From assembly GCA_039028155.1 (NCBI GenBank), contig JBCCIS010000040.1, forward strand, positions 1-46,676: a stretch of DNA of 46,676 nt, read 5' to 3'. Within the stretch, counting starts at the first letter, position 1, and the number at the start of each line of letters is the position of its first letter. The notes under the pieces were generated by a model. The model was not told the origin of the DNA. It worked only from the letters and a program-made list of their open reading frames with translations, and searched no databases. This document shows, in pieces, positions 34,369-41,739 of this stretch. The translations under genes were made by a program, and so were the position numbers. The DNA is from Pseudomonadota bacterium. GTDB lineage: Bacteria > Pseudomonadota > Alphaproteobacteria > SP197.

Positions 34369-35322
34369 ATGAACGACGCAGCGCATGACAGCAATCAGGA
34401 AGGTGGCGTAGGCCGCATTGATGCGACCGGCGCTCGCTTGATGCGCCTGGCGACCATCGCCTCTGTATGCGTTGCGATCGTCTTAATTCTTGCCAAGCTG
34501 GCCGCCGCCTTCATGACCGGATCGGTGAGCCTGCTGTCTTCCCTCATCGACTCCTTGCTGGACGGGTTCACGTCTCTGGTCAACCTGTTCGCCGTCCGTC
34601 ACGCCTTGCAGCCGGCTGACAAGGCGCATCGGTTCGGCCATGGCAAAGCCGAGCCCTTGGCCGGATTGGTCCAAGCCGCATTCATCGCCGGATCCGGCGT
34701 CTTCATCATTATTGAGGCAATTCACCGTTTGGACAGCGGCCAGGCGATCCAGAACACCGAAATCGGCATCGCCGTGATGGTCGCCTCGATCGTGCTGACC
34801 GTGGGCCTGGTGTCGTTTCAAAACGTCGTTGTCAAACGGACGCAGTCCACCGCCATCACCGCCGATGCCCTGCACTACCGCATGGACATCATGATCAACA
34901 TCAGCGTCATCATCGCCCTGGTTGTCGCCAGCGAGCTGGGCGTGCGCTGGGTCGACTCCGCGATTGCTATCGCCATCGCAGCGTACATCGCGTTCAGCTC
35001 GTGGAAGGTCGCGCGCCGCTCGCTCGACTTGCTGATGGACCGCGAGTTCCCCGACGAGGACCGCGACCGCATCCGCGAGATCGTCATGAGTCACCCAGAG
35101 GTTCGCGGCATGCACGACCTGAGGACGCGAAGCTCGGGCATTCAGCCGTTCATCCAGTTCCACCTGCAACTTGATCCCGACCTGTCGCTGGTGCGCGCCC
35201 ATGAACTTTCCCACGAAGTGGAAGCGATGATCGTCAACGCCTTCAAGGGGGCAGAAGTCATTATTCATGAAGACCCCGAGGGTTACGAAAAACCGCACAG
35301 CGCCGCGGCAACCAGCCAGTGA
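34369..35322 (+). CDS. Cation diffusion facilitator (FieF-like) metal exporter
   Basis: The 317-residue membrane protein has six transmembrane helices and a C-terminal cytoplasmic domain. The transport-site ligands Asp61, Asp65, His169 and Asp173 (DSLLD and HYRMD) match FieF Asp45, Asp49, His153 and Asp157 at one constant offset. RFGHGKAEPLAGLVQAAFI is the conserved helix 3 entrance. It should exchange Zn(II) or Fe(II) for protons across the inner membrane. The His-rich loop of zinc-selective eukaryotic CDFs is absent. The next gene starts 10 nt after its stop. Confidence 0.93.
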   Translation: MNDAAHDSNQEGGVGRIDATGARLMRLATIASVCVAIVLILAKLAAAFMTGSVSLLSSLIDSLLDGFTSLVNLFAVRHALQPADKAHRFGHGKAEPLAGLVQAAFIAGSGVFIIIEAIHRLDSGQAIQNTEIGIAVMVASIVLTVGLVSFQNVVVKRTQSTAITADALHYRMDIMINISVIIALVVASELGVRWVDSAIAIAIAAYIAFSSWKVARRSLDLLMDREFPDEDRDRIREIVMSHPEVRGMHDLRTRSSGIQPFIQFHLQLDPDLSLVRAHELSHEVEAMIVNAFKGAEVIIHEDPEGYEKPHSAAATSQ

Positions 35323-35332
35323 GGGCCTGGCG

Positions 35333-36907
35333 ATGACCGCGGGCGATCAGACCGACGTCATTCGCTTCGTGACATCCCCGGCCGCGTTTGGCGCCACACC
35401 GTCGACGCCGGTCGAGCGCATCGACACACACGGCGCCGTTGTCGCGCTGTGCGCCGACCGGGTGCTCAAGCTGAAGCGGGCCGTAACGTATTCCTTCCTG
35501 GACTACGGCACGGTTGCCAAACGCAAGGCAGCCTGCGAATCCGAACTCGCCATCAACCGCCGCACCGCGCCGGACATCTACCTGGACGTCAAGGCGATCA
35601 CACGGGATGGGTCGGGGACACTGGCGATGGACGGCGACGGTGACCCGGTGGACTACGTCGTTGTCATGCGGCGCTTTGATCAAGAAGGCCTGTTCGACCG
35701 CCTGGCGGCAACCGGCCAGCTGACCAGTGGTCTGATCGATGGCGCGAGCGACGCGGTGGCGCGGCTGCACGATACCGCGGCGCTTCGACCCGATCACGGC
35801 GGCAGCGATGGCATGGCCTGGGTCATCGACGGCAATCTGAACGACATCGCCTCGTTCGTCCCCGCTGTCTTCGCCGAAGCCGACGTTCAGGACTTGGTCC
35901 GCCTAACCCGTAACGCGTTTGACACCCGGCGCGATCTCTTGGAATCGCGACGTCAATCCGGATCGGTGCGCCACTGTCACGGCGATTTGCATCTCAGAAA
36001 TCTGTGCCTGATCGATGGTCAGCCTACGCTGTTCGACGCCATCGAGTTCAACGATCGCATCGCGTGTTGCGACGTGTTGTACGATCTCGCCTTTCTGGTC
36101 ATGGACCTGATCGCACGCGACCTGCCGGAGCTCGCCAATCGGTCGCTCAATCGCTATCTCTGGCGCACCGGCGACTGGTCGGGCATGCCAGCGTTTCGGC
36201 TGTTTCTGTCGTGCCGCGCCGCGGTACGCGCGAAAGCGTCGGCGCTCAGCATTGATACGCAACCGGATGAGCCCGGCCGGCGCGACGCCATCGGGCGGGC
36301 ACGCCGCTATGTAGCGCTGGCGACCGAGCTGTTGCTGGCAGAGCCCCCCAGGCTGGTCTCGGTCGGTGGTCTTTCGGGAACCGGCAAATCGACACTGGCC
36401 GCCGCATTGGCGCCGGGATTGGGCACGGCACCGGGCGCCGTCGTGCTGCGCTCCGACGTCCTGCGCAAGCGGTTGTTCAATCAGCCGTTCGAGTCCCCGC
36501 TTGACCAGGCGGCCTACCAACCCGCGGTTACGCGGAAGGTTTACGAGAAGGCAAACGCGTTGGCAGAAGCCTTGCTCGCGGCCGGATGGCCGGTCGTGGC
36601 CGATGCAGTCTATGCCAACAAGGACGAGCGCGACGGGATCGAAGCCATCGCGACCAAAAATGGCGTGCCATTTACCGGCCTGTGGCTGAACGCGCCGCTT
36701 TCGGCGTTGCGCACCCGGGTCGACCAACGACACGGCGATGCGTCGGACGCGGATGGTGCGGTCGTCGCACGTCAAGCGGAGCGCGATCTCGGCGCGGTCG
36801 CGTGGCGCTGCGTTGACGCCAGCGGCTTGCCCGCCGAAACGCTTGCGCGCGCCAAGACTGTCATCGATGACAACCCGGAGGTGGCAACGAGCGACCAACG
36901 GTCTTAG
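35333..36907 (+). CDS. APH-like kinase domain fused to P-loop ATP-binding (kinase) domain
   Basis: The start at 35333 (GAGGG upstream) avoids a long overlap with the CDF gene. The 524-residue protein has an N-terminal aminoglycoside-phosphotransferase-like domain with the catalytic loop HGDLHLRN at 216-223 and the metal-binding FDAIEFND soon after. The C-terminal domain has a Walker A motif GGLSGTGKS at 345-353, as in COG0645-type predicted kinases. The two-domain form occurs across Proteobacteria; its substrate is unknown. It is not evidence of drug resistance. Its TAG stop is formed by the TA target and the first G of a palindromic repeat, so the gene ends exactly at the insertion. Confidence 0.82.
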   Translation: MTAGDQTDVIRFVTSPAAFGATPSTPVERIDTHGAVVALCADRVLKLKRAVTYSFLDYGTVAKRKAACESELAINRRTAPDIYLDVKAITRDGSGTLAMDGDGDPVDYVVVMRRFDQEGLFDRLAATGQLTSGLIDGASDAVARLHDTAALRPDHGGSDGMAWVIDGNLNDIASFVPAVFAEADVQDLVRLTRNAFDTRRDLLESRRQSGSVRHCHGDLHLRNLCLIDGQPTLFDAIEFNDRIACCDVLYDLAFLVMDLIARDLPELANRSLNRYLWRTGDWSGMPAFRLFLSCRAAVRAKASALSIDTQPDEPGRRDAIGRARRYVALATELLLAEPPRLVSVGGLSGTGKSTLAAALAPGLGTAPGAVVLRSDVLRKRLFNQPFESPLDQAAYQPAVTRKVYEKANALAEALLAAGWPVVADAVYANKDERDGIEAIATKNGVPFTGLWLNAPLSALRTRVDQRHGDASDADGAVVARQAERDLGAVAWRCVDASGLPAETLARAKTVIDDNPEVATSDQRS

Positions 36908-37010
36908 AGCGGATCCTGTTTTGGTGGAATCTGCTCTACACTTAGATAGAGAGCGGATTCACGTGGTTAAGTGGAACCGTAAGACGGTTCCACCTAATCA
37001 CGATCCGCTC
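36907..37010. repeat. TA-flanked palindromic repeat, copy 2 (104 bp, internally deleted)
   Basis: It has perfect TA flanks at 36905-36906 and 37011-37012. Compared with copy 1, 30 bp are missing from the first hairpin, between short GGTGGAAT-like direct repeats. The second hairpin (36951-37010) is kept, with one A-C mismatch and a G-T pair. The left TA plus the element's first G make the stop codon of the upstream kinase-fusion gene. Confidence 0.9.
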
Positions 37011-37055
37011 TAGGATTGCGCGTGGGGCAGACGAGACAGTGCGGAGCGACAGCTC

Positions 37056-37919
37056 ATGAAAATCGCAAAGATCCTGGCGGCAGCGTCCGGGGACCCTGAA
37101 GCGCGGGCGGCGATGGAGACCGCCTTTCGCTTGGGCCTACGTTATGACGCCCATATTGAGGTCATCAATGTTCGCCGCAACCCGCGCGATGCCGTCGCGT
37201 TCATGACAGAAGGCATGACCGGCGCCGTCATTGAAGAGATTATCTCGACCGCCGAGCAAGACATCGACAACCGATCGCATCACGCACAACAGGACTTTCA
37301 AGCCTTGTGCAAGGACTTGGGAATTGAGCAGACAACCGAACCGGTCGCGGGAAAAGCGTCTGCCAGTTTTCATGTTGAGGATGGCCGTGAGGACGAGGTC
37401 ATTGCCGAGCGCGGACGCCTGTCGGATTTGGTGATCGCAGCCCGCCCAGGCGCTGCCGGCGACGCCAAGGAAGAGGTCGTCGCGGAATCCGTCCTGATGG
37501 AGTCCGGCAGTGGCCTGCTGCTGATCCCACCGGGCAAGGCGTCGGATCTGAATGGACCGGCGGCCATCGCATGGAACGGTAGCGCGGAAGCAGCACGCGC
37601 TGTCCATCGCGCCATGCCGCTGCTGCTGGGCGCGGACACTGTCGCCATCATGTGCCCGGAAGAGAGTTCCATGCGCGGGCCGAGCGCCGAAGCACTGACC
37701 GACTACCTCGCGCTCCACGACATCAAGTGTCACAATCATCGTTTGCCGGGTGATTGGACCCATATCGGCGAGGCGCTGTTGAGCACCGCCCACGAAGAAA
37801 ACGCGTCGTTCATCGTCATGGGCGCATTCAGCCAAGGCAAGTTGCGCCAGCTCATCTTGGGCGGCGCGACACGTTTCATGCTGAACAAGGCTGACGTGCC
37901 GGTGCTGTTTACCCACTGA
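37056..37919 (+). CDS. Universal stress protein (tandem UspA domains)
   Basis: The 287-residue protein consists of two Usp domains. The first (1-145) starts KIAKILAAASGDPEARAAMETAF and ends near LVIAARPGAAGDA. The second (about 168-287) starts AAIAWNGSAEAARAVHRAMPLL and ends FIVMGAFSQGKLRQLILGGATRFML, which contains the G-x2-G-x9-G(S/T) type phosphate loop in altered form (GAFSQGKLRQLILGGATR). Such proteins bind ATP or act as stress-linked adaptors in the cytoplasm. A GNAT gene follows 9 nt later. The palindromic repeat upstream separates it from the kinase-fusion gene. Confidence 0.85.
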   Translation: MKIAKILAAASGDPEARAAMETAFRLGLRYDAHIEVINVRRNPRDAVAFMTEGMTGAVIEEIISTAEQDIDNRSHHAQQDFQALCKDLGIEQTTEPVAGKASASFHVEDGREDEVIAERGRLSDLVIAARPGAAGDAKEEVVAESVLMESGSGLLLIPPGKASDLNGPAAIAWNGSAEAARAVHRAMPLLLGADTVAIMCPEESSMRGPSAEALTDYLALHDIKCHNHRLPGDWTHIGEALLSTAHEENASFIVMGAFSQGKLRQLILGGATRFMLNKADVPVLFTH

Positions 37920-37928
37920 GGTACGACG

Positions 37929-38411
37929 ATGGCAAACCACGCCCAGCCTGACGCACCGACCGCCGGGACGCGATTGCGCGATGCCAACGATGCCGACCAG
38001 CCGGCGATCGCCGCTATCCTGCGCGACGCCACTCGCACGGCCTATCGATTCATGGCGTGGCCCCACACCGACCGAAGCTTCGATGCGTTTGTCGGTGACG
38101 CGATGACGCGATGGGACAGCGTCCGTGTCGCCGAGGATGCGGACGGCAGCGTGATCGGATTTCTGTGTCTAGAGGGCTCATTGATCGACCAGTTGTTTGT
38201 CGCGCCGCGGCACCAGAAACGGGGCGTCGGCAGCAAACTTCTGGACGATGCCAAGGCGCGCCAATCCAAGGGTCTCTCACTTCACACGTTTCAGGCCAAC
38301 CGTTCGGCGCGCGGGTTCTATGAAAAGCGTGGTTTCCGAGCCGTCGGCTTTGGCATCAGCGAGGCCGAAGGCGAACCCGATGTAACCTATGTCTGGCCCG
38401 GACATGGCTGA
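37929..38411 (+). CDS. GNAT family N-acetyltransferase
   Basis: The 160-residue protein has the GNAT acetyl-CoA motif DQLFVAPRHQKRGVGSKLLD (Q/R-x-x-G-x-G at about 98-103), preceded by the substrate-side strand SVIGFLCLEGSLI and followed by the motif B helix FYEKRGFRAVGFG. The acceptor (small molecule or protein N-terminus) is unknown. Its stop overlaps the SDR start as ATGGCTGA, so the two are translationally coupled. Confidence 0.88.
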   Translation: MANHAQPDAPTAGTRLRDANDADQPAIAAILRDATRTAYRFMAWPHTDRSFDAFVGDAMTRWDSVRVAEDADGSVIGFLCLEGSLIDQLFVAPRHQKRGVGSKLLDDAKARQSKGLSLHTFQANRSARGFYEKRGFRAVGFGISEAEGEPDVTYVWPGHG

Positions 38412-39150
38412 CGTCCAGACGATGAAGACCGTGGTTGTGACCGGCGCAAGCCGTGGTATCGGCCACGTCACCGTGATCCGCTTCGTCAGGGAAGGCTGGC
38501 GAGTGATCAGCTGTTCGCGCGACGATATTCCGTTTGACCGCAAGGTGGAGGATTCGCCGCATCGCCATATCCCGACCGACCTCGCCGATCAGGACGAAAT
38601 CGCCGCCTTCGTCGAGGAAGCCAACGCCATCATCGGTGACGGCCCGGTGCATGCGCTGGTCAACAACGCCGGCGTATCGCCGAAGACTGACTTCAAGGAG
38701 CGTCTGGGCACGCTTAACGGCAGCATGGATCACTGGCGCAACGTCTTCGACCTTAACTTCTTTGCGCCTCTGGTTCTGGCGCGCGGCCTCGCCGCGCCGC
38801 TCCACCGGGGCAAGGGCGCCATCGTTAACGTGACGTCGATCGTCGGACACCGCGTGCATCCGTTTGCCGGCAGCGCCTATGCCTGTTCGAAAGCGGCTTT
38901 GTCGGCGCTGACCCGCGAGATGGCGGTCGAGTTCGCGCATCTGGATGTACGGGTCAACGCGGTCGCGCCGGGTGAGATCGAGACCGCGATGCTGTCGCCG
39001 GAATACGACGACCTGGTGCCGCGCATACCGCTCGGCAAAATGGGAACGCCCGAGGATGTGGCCGGCACGATCTTTTACCTGTGCGGCGACGACTCCCGCT
39101 ATGTCACGGGGTCAGAGATTATGATCACCGGTGGTCAACATTTGATATAG
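38404..39150 (+). CDS. Short-chain dehydrogenase/reductase
   Basis: The 248-residue classical SDR has the cofactor motif TGASRGIG (about 13-20), NNAG in the central strand, and catalytic Tyr159 and Lys163 (YACSKAAL). The C-terminal PLGKMGTPEDVAGTIFYLCGDDSRYVTG is typical of FabG-like members. The start at 38404 overlaps the upstream GNAT stop; a later ATG at 38422 would still keep the cofactor site. Neither has a strong ribosome site. NADP or NAD preference and substrate cannot be read. It may act with the upstream GNAT and stress protein, but that is context only. Confidence 0.88.
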   Translation: MADVQTMKTVVVTGASRGIGHVTVIRFVREGWRVISCSRDDIPFDRKVEDSPHRHIPTDLADQDEIAAFVEEANAIIGDGPVHALVNNAGVSPKTDFKERLGTLNGSMDHWRNVFDLNFFAPLVLARGLAAPLHRGKGAIVNVTSIVGHRVHPFAGSAYACSKAALSALTREMAVEFAHLDVRVNAVAPGEIETAMLSPEYDDLVPRIPLGKMGTPEDVAGTIFYLCGDDSRYVTGSEIMITGGQHLI

Positions 39151-39191
39151 TGCCGCGCACGCGTATGGGGATCCGCGAAGGAGGGACCTGA

Positions 39192-39788
39192 ATGTCTGAG
39201 AAGAACATTACGGACCTGGTAAGCCAGGCCGCCGGGAAAACAAGCACGTCAACGCTGATGCTAGAAGGTGTCCTGTTGATTGTGCTCGGCTGCTTGGCGA
39301 TCTTGCTGCCGTTTCTGTTCACGGTCGCGATCACGCTTCTGATCGGCATTCTGCTGCTGGTCGGCGGTGTCGTGCGCGGCTACACCGCCTTCAAGGAGCA
39401 CTCGCGCCGCAGCCTGGTCTGGAACATCATCGCCGCCATCGTGGCCATTGTCGCCGGCGCGCTGGTCTTGTTCGATCCCCTGGCCGGCGCCGTGGCGCTG
39501 ACGGCGATCATCATCGCCCTGTTCATCGTTGAAGGCATCACGAAGATCATCGCGGCGTTCCAGCACAGGCCGGATGCCGGCTGGGGCTGGGTGCTGTTCG
39601 CCGGCGTCTTGGATCTGGTGCTGGGCATCATTCTGTGGGTTGCATTTCCCAATGACTTCGGTTGGGTCATCGGCCTGTTGGTCGGCATCAGCCTACTGTT
39701 CACCGGCTGGACGGCTGTCATGCTGGCCGCCGCGATGCGCAAGGCGGCAAAAGACGCCCAGAAGGGCACAGAAGCCGAGGCGTCGTAG
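39192..39788 (+). CDS. HdeD family (DUF308) membrane protein
   Basis: The 198-residue protein has six hydrophobic helices as three repeated pairs: LLIVLGCLAILLPFLFTVAI, IIAAIVAIVAGALVLFDPLAG and VLDLVLGIILWVAFPND. The repeated L-G-x-L-x-x-x-x-P pattern is that of HdeD/DUF308. E. coli HdeD is linked to acid resistance at high cell density; the mechanism is unknown. GGAGGG 6 nt upstream is a strong ribosome site. Convergent with the small receiver-like gene, with several hairpins between them. Confidence 0.87.
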   Translation: MSEKNITDLVSQAAGKTSTSTLMLEGVLLIVLGCLAILLPFLFTVAITLLIGILLLVGGVVRGYTAFKEHSRRSLVWNIIAAIVAIVAGALVLFDPLAGAVALTAIIIALFIVEGITKIIAAFQHRPDAGWGWVLFAGVLDLVLGIILWVAFPNDFGWVIGLLVGISLLFTGWTAVMLAAAMRKAAKDAQKGTEAEAS

Positions 39789-39803
39789 AACCGGGTGGCC
39801 TAA

Positions 39804-39843
39804 AAAACCAAACCGCCCCGGACAATTAAGGTCCAGGGCGGTT
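39804..39843 (-). terminator. Rho-independent terminator, effective on the minus strand
   Basis: A 13-bp stem with one mismatch (AACCGCCCCGGAC / GTCCAGGGCGGTT, 39811-39843, 7-nt loop). On the minus strand it is followed by TGGTTTTTT, so it should end transcripts from the receiver-like gene. On the plus strand no T-run follows, though it may still slow transcripts of the DUF308 gene. Confidence 0.7.
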
Positions 39844-39883
39844 GTGGTCGTGACGCCAACAGGCGTGAAGCCGCAGACAAGTC

Positions 39884-39915
39884 CTCGCCCCGTCACCCGC
39901 CGGGTGTGGGGCGAG
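39884..39915. other. Strong GC hairpin between convergent genes
   Basis: CTCGCCCC pairs with GGGGCGAG around an inner CACCC/GGGTG stem and a GCC loop, just 5 bp from the stop of the receiver-like gene. No T-run follows on either strand, so it is not a canonical terminator. It could stabilise the 3' ends of either transcript. Confidence 0.5.
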
Positions 39916-39920
39916 CCACC

Positions 39921-40196
39921 TTAGTGATACCAATCCCTTGGATAGGTGATCAGCAACTCGACATCAGGAAAGGTCTCGCGCAGTTGATCGAGATCTTCCG
40001 CTGCGTCTGGCCCCCAACGGGTCATATCGATCAACACAACATCGGGCTTGGGATCGTCGTCACGCAACGACAGAAGTGACCGGAGGCTGGTCGCTTGTCT
40101 GCCGATACACCGTCCGGGCTCATCAAACGCCTGACGGAGTTCCTTACGCGGACCCTGTTCTTGCCCAACAACATAGGCATTGCTGGTAGCTGCCAT
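39921..40196 (-). CDS. Small, truncated receiver-like protein
   Basis: I place the start at 40196, with GGAG 9 nt upstream; an ATG at 40211 is also possible. The 91-residue product reads like the first four-fifths of a response regulator receiver. NAYVVGQEQ stands where the first strand and acidic pair should be, PDVVLIDMTRWGPDA holds the phospho-acceptor-like Asp, and FPDVELLITYP ends in the Thr strand. The usual acidic pair is missing, and the final lysine strand and helix are absent. It may be a pseudo-receiver or a decayed gene; the terminators downstream suggest it is transcribed. Confidence 0.55.
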   Translation of the reverse strand: MAATSNAYVVGQEQGPRKELRQAFDEPGRCIGRQATSLRSLLSLRDDDPKPDVVLIDMTRWGPDAAEDLDQLRETFPDVELLITYPRDWYH

Positions 40197-40623
40197 AGAT
40201 AGGCTCTCCATGTCTTATTCGTCCCTTACACGCACATCGGTACAGGCATCTGACGCGCTGGAGATGGTGTCACGTCGTTGCGCGACGGCGTCGAGCCTGG
40301 CCACCGTCATTTGAAACGCCAGAATGGGGCTTAATTGCGCCAAAGAACCGCTATCTTTTAGGTAAGCCTTTGGTGCATCGTCAGTACTACCATTGAGCCT
40401 GACATAGATCGGACTGGGTAAGAGTACGGAGGGAGTCCACCCCTATCTTCTGGGCTCTCGATCCTTGGCCCTCGGCCTGCTTTGGCATTTCGGCTCGCCA
40501 ATCGGCCCAAGAAAGGCAAAAAATGTCGGATTGCATGCGGAACAAAAAGGTCATGACATCACCGCAAATGTGCTGTTGAACGCACGTATGTGCTTTTACG
40601 GCAATCTTTTTGGGCATTGAGGG
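40197..40623. other. 427-bp intergenic region with no recognised gene
   Basis: It lies between the divergent receiver-like gene and the EEP-family gene. An inverted repeat GCGCCAAAG / CTTTGGTGC (40337-40345 with 40368-40376, 22-nt loop) is the only clear structure. Short frames such as one starting at ATG 40210 (34 codons) lack support. Base composition dips after 40500, where a promoter for the downstream gene could lie. Confidence 0.4.
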
Positions 40624-41607
40624 ATGGTTCAGCCACAACGCCGATCGATTCTTGAGGCGGGTTTCTATGTGTTGGTCGGGTTGATCGGCCTTGTAGCAGC
40701 GGCGCCACTCACGGGCGTCGAGGCGTGGCCGCTCGAGCTCGTTGTCAGCTTCCGCCTGCAGATCCTGGTGCTGCTGGTGCTGATCGCTCTGCTCGCCGTG
40801 ATCAGGCGTCACCGTTGGATCGCCGCTTGCCTGGCTTTGGTCGCTCTCGTCAACCTCGGCGATGTCGCGGGTACCGCTATCGCCTCCTCCCAGGCAACCG
40901 CCACCGGCGTCATTCATGACGATGCGGTGACGGTCAAGGTGCTGTTCGCCAATGCTTCACGCTACAACGGCAACCATCGCCCGATGATCGCCGAGATCGC
41001 GCGGCTGGACCCCGATGTCGTGGTGGTCGCCGAGACGACGCAGGCCTGGGCGGACGCGCTCTCCAGACTCTCGCCGCTCTATCCACACATCGTCGCCGCA
41101 CCGCGCGAGCACTCGTTCGGCATGATGCTGCTCAGCCGCCTGCCGCTGACCGGCGACGAAAACCAGCAGATCGAAGCACTACCGGCGCCATCAGACTGGC
41201 AGACCGAGCCGGTGATGATTCTAGCGAACGTGGAGACCGATGCCGGACCGGTCTTAATCGCCGGTCTACATCCCTATCCGCCGCTCCACCAGTCCGCCTA
41301 CCACCTGCGGAACGCACAACTGGACGCCATGGCACAGTTGATCGCGCACGAAGAAGGCCCGGTGATCGCCGTTGGCGACCTGAACGCAACGCCGTGGTCG
41401 CCGACCTTCCGCCGCTTTCTCGACCGGACCGCTCTGGAAGGACCCAACATCATGCCGACATGGCCGACCATACTCGGCCCCGCCGGCCTGGCGATCGATC
41501 ACATCCTGCTGTCGCGCAGCCTGGATCTTCAGAGTATCGAAAGGGGATCGGATATCGGCTCCGATCATCGACCGCTGTTTGCCGTCGTCGTTATCGGCGC
41601 CTCTTAG
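40624..41607 (+). CDS. Membrane-anchored endonuclease/exonuclease/phosphatase family protein
   Basis: The 327-residue protein has three N-terminal transmembrane helices (LVGLIGLVAAAPL, QILVLLVLIALLAVI, ACLALVALVNLGDVA), then an EEP-fold domain expected outside the cytoplasm. The fold's marks are VKVLFANASRYN, DPDVVVVAET with the metal-binding Glu, GLHPYPP, AVGDLNATPWS and the terminal IGSDHRPLFA with catalytic Asp-His. Relatives are phosphodiesterases or nucleases of unknown target. The GAGGG box touches the ATG, so a later start is possible. The TAG stop is made from the TA target and first G of repeat copy 3. Confidence 0.87.
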   Translation: MVQPQRRSILEAGFYVLVGLIGLVAAAPLTGVEAWPLELVVSFRLQILVLLVLIALLAVIRRHRWIAACLALVALVNLGDVAGTAIASSQATATGVIHDDAVTVKVLFANASRYNGNHRPMIAEIARLDPDVVVVAETTQAWADALSRLSPLYPHIVAAPREHSFGMMLLSRLPLTGDENQQIEALPAPSDWQTEPVMILANVETDAGPVLIAGLHPYPPLHQSAYHLRNAQLDAMAQLIAHEEGPVIAVGDLNATPWSPTFRRFLDRTALEGPNIMPTWPTILGPAGLAIDHILLSRSLDLQSIERGSDIGSDHRPLFAVVVIGAS

Positions 41608-41739
41608 AGCAGATCCTGTTTCGATGGAATCGCTTCGCGAATCCGTCAAGGCAGGTGAATCTGCTCTACTCATAGATCGAGAGCGGATTCACATGGTCAG
41701 GTGGAACCTTCAGAGGTTCCACCTGACCATGATCCGCTC
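41607..41739. repeat. TA-flanked palindromic repeat, copy 3 (133 bp)
   Basis: TA flanks are perfect (41605-41606 and 41740-41741). Both hairpins are present. In the second, bases differ from copy 1 but stay paired: GTCAGG with CCTGAC, and AACC-TTCAGA-GGTT replacing AACCGT-AAG-ACGGTT. The element lies between two convergent genes; its left G completes the TAG stop of the plus-strand gene and its right C completes the TAG stop of the minus-strand gene. Confidence 0.92.

Noticed and set aside
35333-36907. Aminoglycoside resistance gene
   Set aside because: The APH fold is shared by many metabolic kinases, and fusion to a P-loop domain marks a different, housekeeping-like family.
40387-40917. 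A 176-codon minus-strand frame opposite the EEP-family gene
   Set aside because: It is largely antisense to the clear EEP-domain frame and has low-complexity composition with no recognisable motif.
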